Shown: positions 1 to 8,045, numbered from the stretch's first letter. The stretch is DNA of 30,056 bases from an uncultured Methanobrevibacter sp. (GCF_900316895.1 NZ_ONER01000009.1:1-30056), one strand, 5' to 3'. Notes: generated from the letters alone by a model not told the origin. Numbers and translations are program-made.

Positions 1-119
1 CAATTAATATTCTAAACCGCTGGTTCAACGGAGATAGCCTGAAAAAATACTTAAATTAACCATTATTAAGTGAAAAAAATTCAGGAATCCCCACCCTCTT
101 TTAGGGTGGGGTGGTTCAA
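1..119 (+). mobile_element. Right end of a decayed IS200/IS605 element: TnpB C-terminal relic, omega-RNA-like scaffold and terminal hairpin
   Basis: Bases 16-42 read T-A-G-S-T-E-I-A-stop, close to the AGTTEIYACG-type C-terminus of archaeal TnpB, but an in-frame stop at 13-15 and the stop at 40-42 show that the gene is broken. At 89-111 lies a 9-bp stem (CCCCACCCT / AGGGTGGGG) with a 5-base loop, preceded by GGAAT and followed by TGGTTCAA, ending at 119. This GAAT-hairpin-GGTTCAA layout is what I recall for the right end and omega-RNA scaffold of IS605-type elements such as ISDra2. The bases after 119 would then be flanking target or guide DNA. The rest of tnpB and the left end lie outside the window. 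The identification is by pattern only. Confidence 0.6.
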
Positions 120-508
120 ATCATTAAAGTCCAATTATTATCATGGCCAAAAAACATTTGCCAATTTAGGTGTTGGCACTATTTATGTTACTCTATTGAA
201 GTAACAATGGGGTCTTTGAAATTAATATCTCGATATAATTTAAAATTTAATAATTTCCAATAATCCACTACTTCCACTCGGAAATCTTATTAATTATACA
301 AGGTATTGTTTTTTGGCTGTCTAAAATACTAAATCAGGAATAGACAAATTAGAAACATCGATTTAGTTATAACAAGAAAAATATGGATATATAGTATATC
401 CAGTATTGCTGCATTATGGATGCGGCAAATGGGATAATGGTAATATAAAAATATTATTATTATCCTTCTCCCTTAATTTTTTTAAAATTTGATATTAAAA
501 AGAGTAAT
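120..508. other. Non-coding AT-rich stretch beside the IS relic
   Basis: No convincing gene is present. A short open frame directly downstream of the element end (115-204, + strand) reads through HGQKTFANLGVGTIYVTLLK-stop; it could be the tail of a gene interrupted by the element, but it is too short to name. A small 7-bp hairpin sits at 384-402 and a larger one at 432-465 (listed separately). Confidence 0.5.
432..487 (+). terminator. Hairpin plus T-rich tract, best folded as a rightward transcript
   Basis: Two 15-base arms (432-446 and 451-465) flank a 4-base loop and pair completely if two G-U wobbles are allowed. Those two pairs become A-C mismatches on the other strand, so the fold favours a rightward RNA. 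A T-rich run follows to 487. It would stop transcripts coming from the IS relic before they meet the leftward nuclease gene ending at 509. Confidence 0.45.
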
Positions 509-1219
509 CTAGTAATATTCATCGCAGATATCTTTGTAAGTGCAGAATCTGCATAAGAACTGTCTTTTAGGATAAAAATTTCCCTTATTTACTTGATATC
601 GTACCTTGTAGAAAGTGTCAATAGCTTCATTGATTTCAGTTGAGTTTAAATATTTGCGTTTGTTGTCCTCTTCACATACATCAAGCAATCTCAAACGCCC
701 GTTTTTTGTAAAGAATATTCCGACGCTTGAAACATTCCTGTCATATACATTTTCAACAAGCAATTTATAATAGCACAGTTCCAGACGATATCTTGAAAAT
801 TTACCTGAATCGCTGGTTTTATAATCAATAACGACCAAATCTCCATTTTCATCTTCTAGAATTATGTCGCATATTCCGGAAAAGCGATGATTCTCATCAT
901 GCAGGTATTCCTCCTGGCTGAATAGCTTATAGTCATTGTCAACGAATACTTCCTTAAAAAACAATCCCAAATTGTCTACATGATCGGCGATATCGGGTCC
1001 CATTTCCAAATCGTTGGCAATCTTGACAAGCTCATTTTGAATATTTACCTTCTCAAGCTCATCTCCAAACTTGTCTGCAAATGTCTCGGCCACTGAATGG
1101 ACATCGCTACCTAAAACCATGTATTTGTTCGGTTCGACTTCAATTTCATCAATATACTGAAATTTGAATTCCAATGGGCATTTCAGGTAGGTATTTATTT
1201 TTGATTTTGATAATTTCAT
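509..1219 (-). CDS. Cas4/RecB-like PD-(D/E)XK nuclease with an Fe-S cysteine set
   Basis: This 236-residue protein has the order of motifs seen in Cas4 and AddB-type nucleases: C14 near the N-terminus, a GSDVH motif at 37-41, a GICDI aspartate motif, a VIDYKTS core (the D-x-K of the PD-(D/E)XK fold), and a closing Cys trio C223-x2-C226-x5-C232. The four cysteines fit the 4Fe-4S cluster of the Cas4 family. The expected activity is metal-dependent cleavage of DNA ends. It is the last gene of a leftward operon with two glycosyltransferases, beginning 7 bases after the stop of the second with no strong ribosome binding site, so translation may be coupled. No cas gene or CRISPR array is next to it, so I call it a stand-alone member; a role in DNA repair or defence is inference. 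Confidence 0.75.
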   Translation of the reverse strand: MKLSKSKINTYLKCPLEFKFQYIDEIEVEPNKYMVLGSDVHSVAETFADKFGDELEKVNIQNELVKIANDLEMGPDIADHVDNLGLFFKEVFVDNDYKLFSQEEYLHDENHRFSGICDIILEDENGDLVVIDYKTSDSGKFSRYRLELCYYKLLVENVYDRNVSSVGIFFTKNGRLRLLDVCEEDNKRKYLNSTEINEAIDTFYKVRYQVNKGNFYPKRQFLCRFCTYKDICDEYY

Positions 1220-1226
1220 GTTAACA

Positions 1227-2333
1227 CTATTTTCTGATGAGTTTAAATCCCTTTGAGGATTTTATAAGATCGTTTTCCTTTTTAATTTTTCCAAGTTCAT
1301 TTTCAATTCTTTTATTTTCTTTTTTTAGTTTATTAATCTTTCTTTGTTCCTCATATATTTTGACTCTCAATTCAAACTCATCACTGCTGTGGGATAGAAT
1401 TGCACTGTCATATATATGTTTGAGGCGTTTTGGCAGGTTATTATTAAAATAGTCATCTCTTTGCCATTTGTCTGTAAATTTCAGATATCTTCTCCTCATT
1501 TCCAAAAACAGTTCAGGCTTATTGTCTTTTGATGTATTTTCAAATGTGGTATAGATGTTTGAAAAGATTCTGTTGTATAATGTTTTCTTATATTGGACGT
1601 ATCCGTATTCATTAATAAGGTCAATCAGCAGGTCTGATATGTCTATAGTATCCAACACTCTTATTGAAAACTTGTTTGAGAGTGAATCCTCACGCACTCT
1701 TCTGTTGTATAGGATTTTATCGTAAAAATATATCTTTTTAGCTTTAAAAAGGGCTTTTGCGAAAAACACATTATCCTCAAACAGTAAACCTTCCGGAAAC
1801 CTTAAATCCCTAACGAATTCCCCTTTAAAAAAATTACAGGGGGAATTTACGGCCAGCCTTAAAGCCATATCCTCAACATCTGAGTAATCAAACACGTTTT
1901 CTCCAACACGTCTTTTTAGGTAGGGCATGGTATAATATTCATCGGATGTTGTCTCTTTTTTTGTTTCATAAAAGTTATTGAGCCTGAACATTGCAAAATC
2001 AAGATCATATTTCTCAGACAAATCATACAACTCTTCAAGGGCAGTCAGTTCCAGATAATCATCTCCATCCATAAAGTAGACATAATCACCTTTTGACAGT
2101 TCCAGTCCCCTGTTTCGGGTAGCGCCAAGGCCCCGATTTTTTTGATTGATGATTTGAATGCGATTATCCTTTTCGCCAAATTCCCTTAAAATGTCCGGGG
2201 AGTTGTCTGTTGACCCGTCATTGATGCAGATGATTTCAATATCTTTGAAAGTCTGGTTAATGATGTGATTCAGGCATTCCTCAAGATAGTCTCCGACATT
2301 ATAAACGGGAACAATAACAGATATTTTAACCAT
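1227..2333 (-). CDS. Family 2 glycosyltransferase with coiled-coil tail
   Basis: The GT-A fold is clear at the N-terminus: the opening SVIVPVYN strand (5-12), the nucleotide-binding NDGSTD (38-43) and the metal-binding D89-G-D91-D92. The first 220 residues or so form the transferase. The C-terminal third is charged and Lys/Glu-rich, forms a likely coiled coil from about 325 to 360, and ends in a basic SSKGFKLIRK tail. No membrane segment is seen, so it should act on the cytoplasmic face, moving a sugar from an NDP-sugar to a glycan or lipid acceptor. It starts 4 bases after the upstream glycosyltransferase, with the ATG giving MVKISV as in its neighbour. The two are divergent paralogues and probably build the same surface glycan. 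Donor and acceptor cannot be read from sequence. Confidence 0.88.
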   Translation of the reverse strand: MVKISVIVPVYNVGDYLEECLNHIINQTFKDIEIICINDGSTDNSPDILREFGEKDNRIQIINQKNRGLGATRNRGLELSKGDYVYFMDGDDYLELTALEELYDLSEKYDLDFAMFRLNNFYETKKETTSDEYYTMPYLKRRVGENVFDYSDVEDMALRLAVNSPCNFFKGEFVRDLRFPEGLLFEDNVFFAKALFKAKKIYFYDKILYNRRVREDSLSNKFSIRVLDTIDISDLLIDLINEYGYVQYKKTLYNRIFSNIYTTFENTSKDNKPELFLEMRRRYLKFTDKWQRDDYFNNNLPKRLKHIYDSAILSHSSDEFELRVKIYEEQRKINKLKKENKRIENELGKIKKENDLIKSSKGFKLIRK

Positions 2334-2337
2334 ATTT

Positions 2338-3471
2338 TCAGCCCCTCATCCTTCTAAATTTGTTCATCACTTTCCAAGATTTTGAGCCGGTAACCTCTTC
2401 ATTGAATGATTTTTCCAGTTCATATTCTTTTTTAAGCCTTTCATTTTCACTGAGTAGCTTATTGTATTCCTCTTCCTTTGAATCCAATTCCGATTTAAAT
2501 AAACCTATTTTATATTCTGTTAATGAATCTTGCTTAAGGTTCAATTCCCCTTTGGCCTTCAGGAAATATTCCTGTGTGTTTTCTGCAAGAATCTTGTTTA
2601 GGATGTTAGATCTTTTAAAGGATTCGTATTCTGATTTGCAGCCTTCAAAATACTTCTCGTCAAAGACTTCACAGACAATATCATAAACATCAACATCTAT
2701 ATTGCCATTCAAATACATCATCAGGTTATGCATATACTTATCTGAAGTCTCAAACAGACCTGATTTGTTTAATATGTCAATGCATGCCCTGTATTGGCAG
2801 ATGTAGTGATATTTTTTAGTGTATGAATCCAGTTTATTGAAAGATGTCGGTACCATATACCCGTAAAAATCAATTGGAACACCGTAAATCCTGTCAACCC
2901 TTGACAGGACCTTTGAAAGGAATATGGGGTCCTGGCCTCTCAACAGATTGGGAAATCTGATGTCTGTTAACAAATCGGATTTAAATAAATTCTTATAAAA
3001 ATAAAATGGAATGCCATATTCATCAGGACCAATTTCGCATTTCTCGCTGAAATAATTGAATGTTCCTCTGTCATAATGAGGATTTGAAACGATTTCTCTT
3101 TTTTGTGTCAAAAATTTGAGATTTGCAGAAACCATATCTGCATCATTTTCTTTAGCCGCATTGAACATCATTTCCAGGGATTTACTGTCGATATAAATGT
3201 CATCGGCATCCAAAAATCCTATATATTCTCCTTGAGCAATATCCAATCCATTATTTCGTGCAATCGCAGAGCCCTGATTTGGCTGGTTAATGATTACAAT
3301 TCGGTTGTCATTGGAATATTCATTTAGGATTTCCAATGAACTGTCGGTTGATCCGTCATTTATGCAGATGATTTCAATATCATTTAATGTCTGATTCGCT
3401 ATGCTATCCAAACATTCTCTAATATACTTTTCATCATTGTAAACAGGAATTATGACAGAAATTTTAACCAT
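2338..3471 (-). CDS. Family 2 glycosyltransferase with coiled-coil tail
   Basis: This is the first gene of the leftward operon. The GT-A signature is present: SVIIPVYN at 5-12, NDGSTD at 38-43 and the DADD metal site at 88-91. A long charged region (about 300-360) predicts a coiled coil, and the protein ends with SKSWKVMNKFRRMRG, a basic tail like that of the next gene. The reading frame is open up to a GTG at 3480, but I chose the ATG at 3471 because it gives the same MVKIS start as the adjacent paralogue. The protein is then 377 residues. It shares a short divergent intergenic region with the flavoprotein gene at 3547. Cytoplasmic-face glycan synthesis is expected; the specific sugar is unknown. 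Confidence 0.87.
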   Translation of the reverse strand: MVKISVIIPVYNDEKYIRECLDSIANQTLNDIEIICINDGSTDSSLEILNEYSNDNRIVIINQPNQGSAIARNNGLDIAQGEYIGFLDADDIYIDSKSLEMMFNAAKENDADMVSANLKFLTQKREIVSNPHYDRGTFNYFSEKCEIGPDEYGIPFYFYKNLFKSDLLTDIRFPNLLRGQDPIFLSKVLSRVDRIYGVPIDFYGYMVPTSFNKLDSYTKKYHYICQYRACIDILNKSGLFETSDKYMHNLMMYLNGNIDVDVYDIVCEVFDEKYFEGCKSEYESFKRSNILNKILAENTQEYFLKAKGELNLKQDSLTEYKIGLFKSELDSKEEEYNKLLSENERLKKEYELEKSFNEEVTGSKSWKVMNKFRRMRG

Positions 3472-3480
3472 TTGAACCAC

Positions 3481-3532
3481 TTGACAATAACTTATTTAAT
3501 AATTAAACTATATATCTTTAATTAATATATTA
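3481..3532. promoter_or_regulatory. Divergent promoter region
   Basis: The 75 bases between the glycosyltransferase start (3471) and the flavoprotein start (3547) are almost pure A/T with several TATA-like strings (TTATTTAAT near 3493, CTATATATC near 3508). At least one promoter in each direction must lie here; I cannot assign each box with certainty. Confidence 0.4.
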
Positions 3533-3546
3533 GGAGATTGTTTAAA

Positions 3547-4089
3547 ATGAAAATTATAGCACTTCAAGCAAGTCCACGTGTAGGTGGAAACTGTGACGTA
3601 TTGATGGATGAAATGATAAAAGGTATTGAAGAAAACGGCGGCGAAGTAGTCAAATACTACCTTGAAAAATGTGATATTGCACCATGTAAAGCATGTATGT
3701 ACTGTGCTGAAAACCCGGAATGCGTAAGGGCAGACGACGGAAACAAAATCATTGACGATTTGGTAGCTGCCGATGGAGTAATCTTTGCAACACCAATCTA
3801 TTACGGCCAAATGTCCGCACAGGGTAAACTGATTATTGACAGGTTCTATGCAATCGGTCAAAACCCAGATAAAAGCTTATCCGGAAAAGCTGCACTGATA
3901 TTCACTGAAAACCAGCCTGAAGGAACCTACGAGCAATACATTGAACTTACCAAATTCTCACCATTCACCTTCATGGGATATGAAGTGATTGGACATGTGG
4001 ATGCAGGAAGCGCAGGTCCAGCAGGCATTGTTGCCGAAGAGCAGGAAGACAAATTAAAAGAAGCTTATGAATTAGGTTTGAAATTCTAA
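3547..4089 (+). CDS. Iron-sulfur flavoprotein / NADPH-dependent FMN reductase family
   Basis: The 180-residue protein opens with a flavodoxin-like strand and phosphate loop (LQASPRVGGN, residues 6-15) and carries the compact cysteine motif C47-x2-C50-x2-C53-x5-C59, which binds a 4Fe-4S cluster in the archaeal iron-sulfur flavoprotein (Isf) family. Later segments (FATPIYYGQMSAQGK) form the FMN pocket. In methanogens Isf accepts electrons from ferredoxin and has been linked to oxygen or peroxide detoxification; that role is family knowledge and is not shown here. The frame is open from a TTG at 3538, but the ATG at 3547 has a GGAG ten bases ahead (3533-3536) and starts the fold correctly. It is followed by a T-rich terminator, so it is probably transcribed alone. 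Confidence 0.87.
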   Translation: MKIIALQASPRVGGNCDVLMDEMIKGIEENGGEVVKYYLEKCDIAPCKACMYCAENPECVRADDGNKIIDDLVAADGVIFATPIYYGQMSAQGKLIIDRFYAIGQNPDKSLSGKAALIFTENQPEGTYEQYIELTKFSPFTFMGYEVIGHVDAGSAGPAGIVAEEQEDKLKEAYELGLKF

Positions 4090-4104
4090 ACCTATTCAAC
4101 AATT

Positions 4105-4122
4105 ATTTTTTTTCTTTTTTTT
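4105..4122 (+). terminator. Poly-T terminator after the flavoprotein gene
   Basis: The stretch is T-only apart from single interruptions, beginning 16 bases after the stop codon. Runs of T on the coding strand are the usual intrinsic terminators of archaeal RNA polymerase. Confidence 0.6.
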
Positions 4123-4130
4123 ACTCAAAA

Positions 4131-4140
4131 TTTATATAAA
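4131..4140 (+). promoter_or_regulatory. TATA box (TTTATATAAA) for the solute-binding protein gene
   Basis: A perfect archaeal box A lies 72 bases before the ATG at 4212. Transcription should start near 4160, giving a leader of about 50 bases with AAAGGGGT as ribosome binding site near 4199-4206. Confidence 0.6.
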
Positions 4141-4211
4141 CTAAAATACATACTTAATTTTACAGAAATATTTGAAGATTATATAACTTATATTTGCTAA
4201 AGGGGTAAAAT

Positions 4212-5045
4212 ATGAATAAAAAAATAATTTTAGTTTTCGCATTGATTCTGGCCACATTTTTAATGGTGGGCGCAGTCAGTGCCGAAGGTTTATTTGGATT
4301 TTTAGATGGTAGCAACACCTCAGATTCAACAAATGACCAAAAAACATTTGTTGTAGGATTTAGTGAGTTTCCACCATTCGGATATAAGGATGCCAATGGT
4401 GAATATATAGGTTTTGATTTAGACCTTGCAAAGGAAGTCGCAAAAAGAAATAACTGGACATTCAAGGCTCAACCAATTATCGATTGGGAAAGCAAAGAGG
4501 TTGAACTCAATGCAAATGAGATTGACTGTATATGGAGTGAATTTACAATTGACGGAAGGGAAGATGATTATACATGGTCAGATCCTTACTTTAACAGTTC
4601 CCAAGTCATTGTCGTAAAATCTAATTCCGGAATTGATTCTATTGATGATTTGAATGGCAAGGTTTTAGAGGTCCAGAGTGAAAGCAGTGCATATAATGCA
4701 ATCCAGAACAATAAAACATTAAAAGATTTATTTTCAGAAATCAATAAGATTGGAGATGATGACACCGCATTAATGGACCTTGGCTCAGGAGTATGTGATG
4801 CGGTCATTATGGATTATCCGTCTGCGAACTATCGAATAACTGAAAGATTCCACGACGCTGATTTCAAGATACTTGACGAACATGTTACACATGAAAAATA
4901 CGGTGTCGCATTCAAAAAAGGAAACGATGAGTTGAGAGACCAGGTTCAAAAAACATTGGATGAAATGTTCAAGGACGGTACAGTCGACAGAATCGCTCAA
5001 AACTATAGTGATTATGGAATTTCTGAAGAGTTACTTCATATGTAA
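4212..5045 (+). CDS. Amino-acid-type ABC transporter solute-binding protein (SBP family 3)
   Basis: An N-terminal signal peptide is clear (MNKK, a hydrophobic run to residue 22, AVSA cleavage site at 21-24), so the protein is exported. The mature part has the family 3 binding-protein pattern: FVVGFSEFPPFGYKD at the start, GFDLDLAKEVAKR, the TIDGREDDYTWSDPY ligand-arginine segment and the closing LDEMFKDGTVDRIAQNY. It should capture a polar amino acid or related ligand outside the membrane and deliver it to a permease. No permease or ATPase gene is adjacent, which is unusual; the partner must lie elsewhere, or the protein works as a sensor. A linker rich in Ser/Thr/Asn (about 30-42) precedes the domain. 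The gene has its own TATA box and is followed closely by a ferredoxin gene. Confidence 0.88.
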   Translation: MNKKIILVFALILATFLMVGAVSAEGLFGFLDGSNTSDSTNDQKTFVVGFSEFPPFGYKDANGEYIGFDLDLAKEVAKRNNWTFKAQPIIDWESKEVELNANEIDCIWSEFTIDGREDDYTWSDPYFNSSQVIVVKSNSGIDSIDDLNGKVLEVQSESSAYNAIQNNKTLKDLFSEINKIGDDDTALMDLGSGVCDAVIMDYPSANYRITERFHDADFKILDEHVTHEKYGVAFKKGNDELRDQVQKTLDEMFKDGTVDRIAQNYSDYGISEELLHM

Positions 5046-5076
5046 TCTCTTTTTTTAGTTGGTAAGGGGATTTAAT

Positions 5077-5316
5077 ATGGGTTTAGGCTCTTTGTTTAAA
5101 AGAAACAAGAAAGAAAAAAAGGAAGAGGTTGTTGAGGATTCACACATTGAAATCAACACAGATGACTGTGGAGGATGCGAGAAATGCACTATCGCATGTC
5201 CCAACAATGTATTGATTATTGTGGATGATGTTTCAACCGTCCGTGATGCCCAGGTATGCAAAAGCTGTAAGGTATGTATGGCAATATGTCCCAATGACTG
5301 CATTACGGTTAACTGA
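5077..5316 (+). CDS. 2[4Fe-4S] ferredoxin-like protein
   Basis: This small 79-residue protein has two 4Fe-4S motifs, CGGCEKCTIACPN and CKSCKVCMAICPN, each C-x2-C-x2-C-x3-C-P. A highly basic and acidic N-terminal extension (LFKRNKKEKKEEVVEDS) precedes the usual fold. Ferredoxins of this type carry low-potential electrons between methanogenesis and biosynthetic enzymes; its partner is not evident. The frame is open from a TTG at 5059, but the ATG at 5077 follows GGTAAGGGGA and is the likely start. Its last 8 bases overlap the 3' end of the convergent nadK gene. Confidence 0.88.
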   Translation: MGLGSLFKRNKKEKKEEVVEDSHIEINTDDCGGCEKCTIACPNNVLIIVDDVSTVRDAQVCKSCKVCMAICPNDCITVN

Positions 5317-6088
5317 GGTTTTCACGAACTGTATCAACAAAACTTCTATCCTCTAATTTTATTATTTTTGTAATTTTGTCTGATTTTTTAATCTCCACCA
5401 TATCTCCGCTTTCCAGTTTGTTTGGAATGCCGTCATTTAGAACGTAAGCGGATGTATTTTCCCTCAGTTCTGTTATTTTTATTTTGATGATTGATTTTTT
5501 TGAAAGGACTATGCTTTTGTTGAGCACTGTATGTGGAGCTATTGGTGTTAGAATCAATATTTCGGCAGTCGGGTCGACAATCGGACCGCCACAGGATAAA
5601 TTATATGCTGTTGAACCTGTTGGTGTACATACTAATATGCCGTCGGCAATATATGAAGTGATCAGTTTGTCATTGACAATTGCATCAAACCTCACTACGC
5701 CGTTCACGTTTTTGGAAATTGCAATTTCATTTAATGATTCAGGAATGATTATCTCATCGCCATTGGATTTAATGATTTTACCTTCCACCATCATTCTGTT
5801 TTCAATTGTATAATTGCCATTCAGGATATTTTTCAAATCCTTTTCCAACTCGTCGGGATTGACTTCAGTAAGATAGCCCAATGTTCCGGTATTTATCCCG
5901 ATGAGCGGTTTGTTTGTAAGTTTTGCAGTATTTAGAAATGTTCCATCTCCTCCAATTGAAAAAATAATATCTGCTTTTGAAATATCAGAAACGATTTCAA
6001 TATCTAGTTTTTTACAGCAATCAACCAAATCATCTTTTGTTTTTAAGGCAATTTCTTTGAAATCATCTTCACTAATGAATATTTTCAT
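5309..6088 (-). CDS. nadK: NAD kinase
   Basis: The protein (259 residues) phosphorylates NAD to NADP using ATP or polyphosphate in the cytoplasm. The diagnostic GGDGT motif is at 46-50, followed by the INTGTLGYLTEV segment, the NE pair in SLNEIAISKN, and the ADGILVCTPTGSTAYNLSCGGP signature with its substrate-binding Asp/Thr/Ser residues. The length suits the single-domain archaeal enzyme. It converges with the ferredoxin gene with an 8-base overlap. NADP made here would be used by, among others, the NADP-type malate dehydrogenase at 10.2 kb and F420-linked enzymes of the host, though there is no sign of joint regulation. Confidence 0.93.
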   Translation of the reverse strand: MKIFISEDDFKEIALKTKDDLVDCCKKLDIEIVSDISKADIIFSIGGDGTFLNTAKLTNKPLIGINTGTLGYLTEVNPDELEKDLKNILNGNYTIENRMMVEGKIIKSNGDEIIIPESLNEIAISKNVNGVVRFDAIVNDKLITSYIADGILVCTPTGSTAYNLSCGGPIVDPTAEILILTPIAPHTVLNKSIVLSKKSIIKIKITELRENTSAYVLNDGIPNKLESGDMVEIKKSDKITKIIKLEDRSFVDTVRENLS

Positions 6089-6345
6089 GACTTTAATTTT
6101 GTAATAAAAACTAATTAAGATTTTCCACTAAAATTATTCATGACCGCTTCAATAATATTGGTTGCTATTGTTATTGTTCCATTTAAATTAATTATAATTT
6201 CAAGATAAGCGTACTTTGCCTCGGTTAGTGCAATTGGAAATGAAGTAGTCTATATGCCAGTGGGTAATTTGAAATATTTTTGCAAAAATACATTAATAAA
6301 AAAACAGATATATTAAACCAACAAAAAAAGTTTTGGAGAAAGAAG

Positions 6346-7038
6346 ATGATATATTCAACAGAAATTGAAAATATGTGTCAGGTAAAAAAAGGCGCAAATC
6401 ACGACCCGGCTCCAATACCTGAAGAAGGTAAATGGGTAAAAGCAAAGCAAGTAAGTGATATTTCCGGATTTACCCATGGAATCGGATGGTGTGCGCCTCA
6501 GCAGGGATGCTGCAAATTGACATTAAATGTTAAGGAAGGAATCATTGAAGAAGCATTGGTGGAAACCTTAGGATGTTCTGGAATGACACACTCCGCTGCA
6601 ATGGCGGGCGAAATACTTGTCGGCAAAACAATCCTTGAAGCATTAAACACAGATTTGGTCTGTGATGCAATCAACACCGCAATGCGTGAATTATTCTTAC
6701 AAATTGTTTACGGAAGAACCCAATCTGCATTTTCAGAAGGCGGTCTTCAGATTGGTGCCGGCCTTGAAGACTTAGGAAAAGGCCACAGAAGCCAAGTTGG
6801 AACAATTCATTCAACAAAAGCCAAAGGTCCAAGATATCTTGAGTTAACTGAAGGATACATTACCGAAATCGGGCTTGACGAAGATGATGAAATAATAGGT
6901 TACAAATACATTAACTTAGGCGTAATGCTTGATCAAATCAAGGATGGCGTTGACCCGATGGAAGCCATTGAAAAGGCAACAGGCCAATACGGAAGATTTG
7001 ATGATGCAGCCAAAAAAATAGACCCGAGGAAGGAGTGA
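6346..7038 (+). CDS. NifU/IscU-like iron-sulfur scaffold protein, partner of the GGGtGRT protein
   Basis: This 230-residue protein has features of an NifU N-terminal scaffold: a Cys in GIGWCAPQQGCC, a GCSGMTHSAAMAG segment and a LNTDLVCDAINTAM segment, but with long insertions and a different C-terminal half (SQVGTIHSTKAKGPRYLELT). Fe-S assembly is family-based inference. The frame extends upstream to 6280 but the ATG at 6346 has GGAG at 6335-6338 and begins the conserved protein. It is followed 5 bases later by the GGGtGRT gene, a pairing I recall from Firmicutes and methanogens, so the two products probably work together. What they make or repair is not known to me. Confidence 0.72.
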   Translation: MIYSTEIENMCQVKKGANHDPAPIPEEGKWVKAKQVSDISGFTHGIGWCAPQQGCCKLTLNVKEGIIEEALVETLGCSGMTHSAAMAGEILVGKTILEALNTDLVCDAINTAMRELFLQIVYGRTQSAFSEGGLQIGAGLEDLGKGHRSQVGTIHSTKAKGPRYLELTEGYITEIGLDEDDEIIGYKYINLGVMLDQIKDGVDPMEAIEKATGQYGRFDDAAKKIDPRKE

Positions 7039-7043
7039 TTGCA

Positions 7044-8045
7044 ATGAGTTTATTTGAAAGTTATGAAAGAAGAATTGATCAAATCATTCCTGTTTTGGAA
7101 AAATATGATATTAAAGACCTTGAAGAAGCAAAACAGATATGTCTTGACAAGGGATTTGACCCATATGAAATCGTTAAGGGCGTCCAACCTATTTGCTTTG
7201 AAAACGCCTGCTGGGCATACACACTAGGTGCAGCAATAGCAATTAAGCAAGGATGCACAAAGGCATCAGACGCTGCAAAGGCAATCGGTGAAGGACTGCA
7301 GGCATTCTGCATTCCTGGAAGTGTAGCTGATGACAGGCAAGTTGGTTTGGGCCATGGTAATTTGGCTTCAATGCTTTTAAGTGATGAAAGTGAATGCTTT
7401 GCATTTCTTGCAGGTCATGAAAGTTTTGCAGCAGCTGAAGGGGCAATAGGTATTGCAAATTCAGCAAACGAAGTGCGCCAAAAACCTTTAAGGGTAATTT
7501 TAAACGGACTTGGTAAGGATGCTGCATTAATCATTTCAAGAATAAACGGATTCACCCATGTCGAGACAGAATTCGACTACTTTACAGGAGAAGTGAAGGT
7601 AGTTAAAGAGAAAGCCTACTCCGACGGTGAAAGGGCAAAGGTAAGATGTTACGGTGCCGATGATGTGCGTGAAGGTGTTGCAATCATGCATCTTGAAGGC
7701 GTTGACGTATCAATTACAGGTAATTCAACAAACCCTACACGTTTCCAACATCCTGTAGCCGGAACATACAAGAAAGAATGCCTGTTACAGGGTAAAAAGT
7801 ACTTCTCAGTTGCTTCAGGAGGAGGAACAGGAAGAACATTACACCCAGACAACATGGCAGCAGGGCCTGCTTCCTATGGTATGACAGACACTTTAGGAAG
7901 AATGCATTCAGATGCTCAGTTTGCCGGATCCTCATCAGTTCCTGCTCACGTGGAAATGATGGGATTAATAGGCATGGGAAACAACCCAATGGTTGGAGCC
8001 TCAGTGGCTGTGGCCGTTGCAGTAGAAAAAGCGATGAAAGAATAG
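7044..8045 (+). CDS. GGGtGRT family protein
   Basis: The protein (333 residues) contains the name-giving motif in SVASGGGTGRTLHPDN, together with long Gly/Ala-rich conserved stretches (QVGLGHGNLASML, MGLIGMGNNPMVGASVAVAVAVEKAMK). The biochemical function of this family has not, to my knowledge, been established. The frame can start at GTG 7035, overlapping the upstream stop, but the ATG at 7044 has AGGAG at 7030-7034 at good spacing. That site lies within the end of the NifU-like gene, so the two are co-translated. The conserved glycine loop suggests nucleotide or phosphate binding, which is inference. A T-rich tract follows the stop. Confidence 0.8.
   Translation: MSLFESYERRIDQIIPVLEKYDIKDLEEAKQICLDKGFDPYEIVKGVQPICFENACWAYTLGAAIAIKQGCTKASDAAKAIGEGLQAFCIPGSVADDRQVGLGHGNLASMLLSDESECFAFLAGHESFAAAEGAIGIANSANEVRQKPLRVILNGLGKDAALIISRINGFTHVETEFDYFTGEVKVVKEKAYSDGERAKVRCYGADDVREGVAIMHLEGVDVSITGNSTNPTRFQHPVAGTYKKECLLQGKKYFSVASGGGTGRTLHPDNMAAGPASYGMTDTLGRMHSDAQFAGSSSVPAHVEMMGLIGMGNNPMVGASVAVAVAVEKAMKE

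Noticed and set aside
111..120. GGTTCAAA resembling a tRNA T-loop
   Set aside because: No acceptor stem, anticodon stem or CCA context around it; it fits the IS element end much better.
3508..3861. 117-codon frame antisense to the iron-sulfur flavoprotein
   Set aside because: It lies inside a clear gene with known motifs and shows no family pattern itself.
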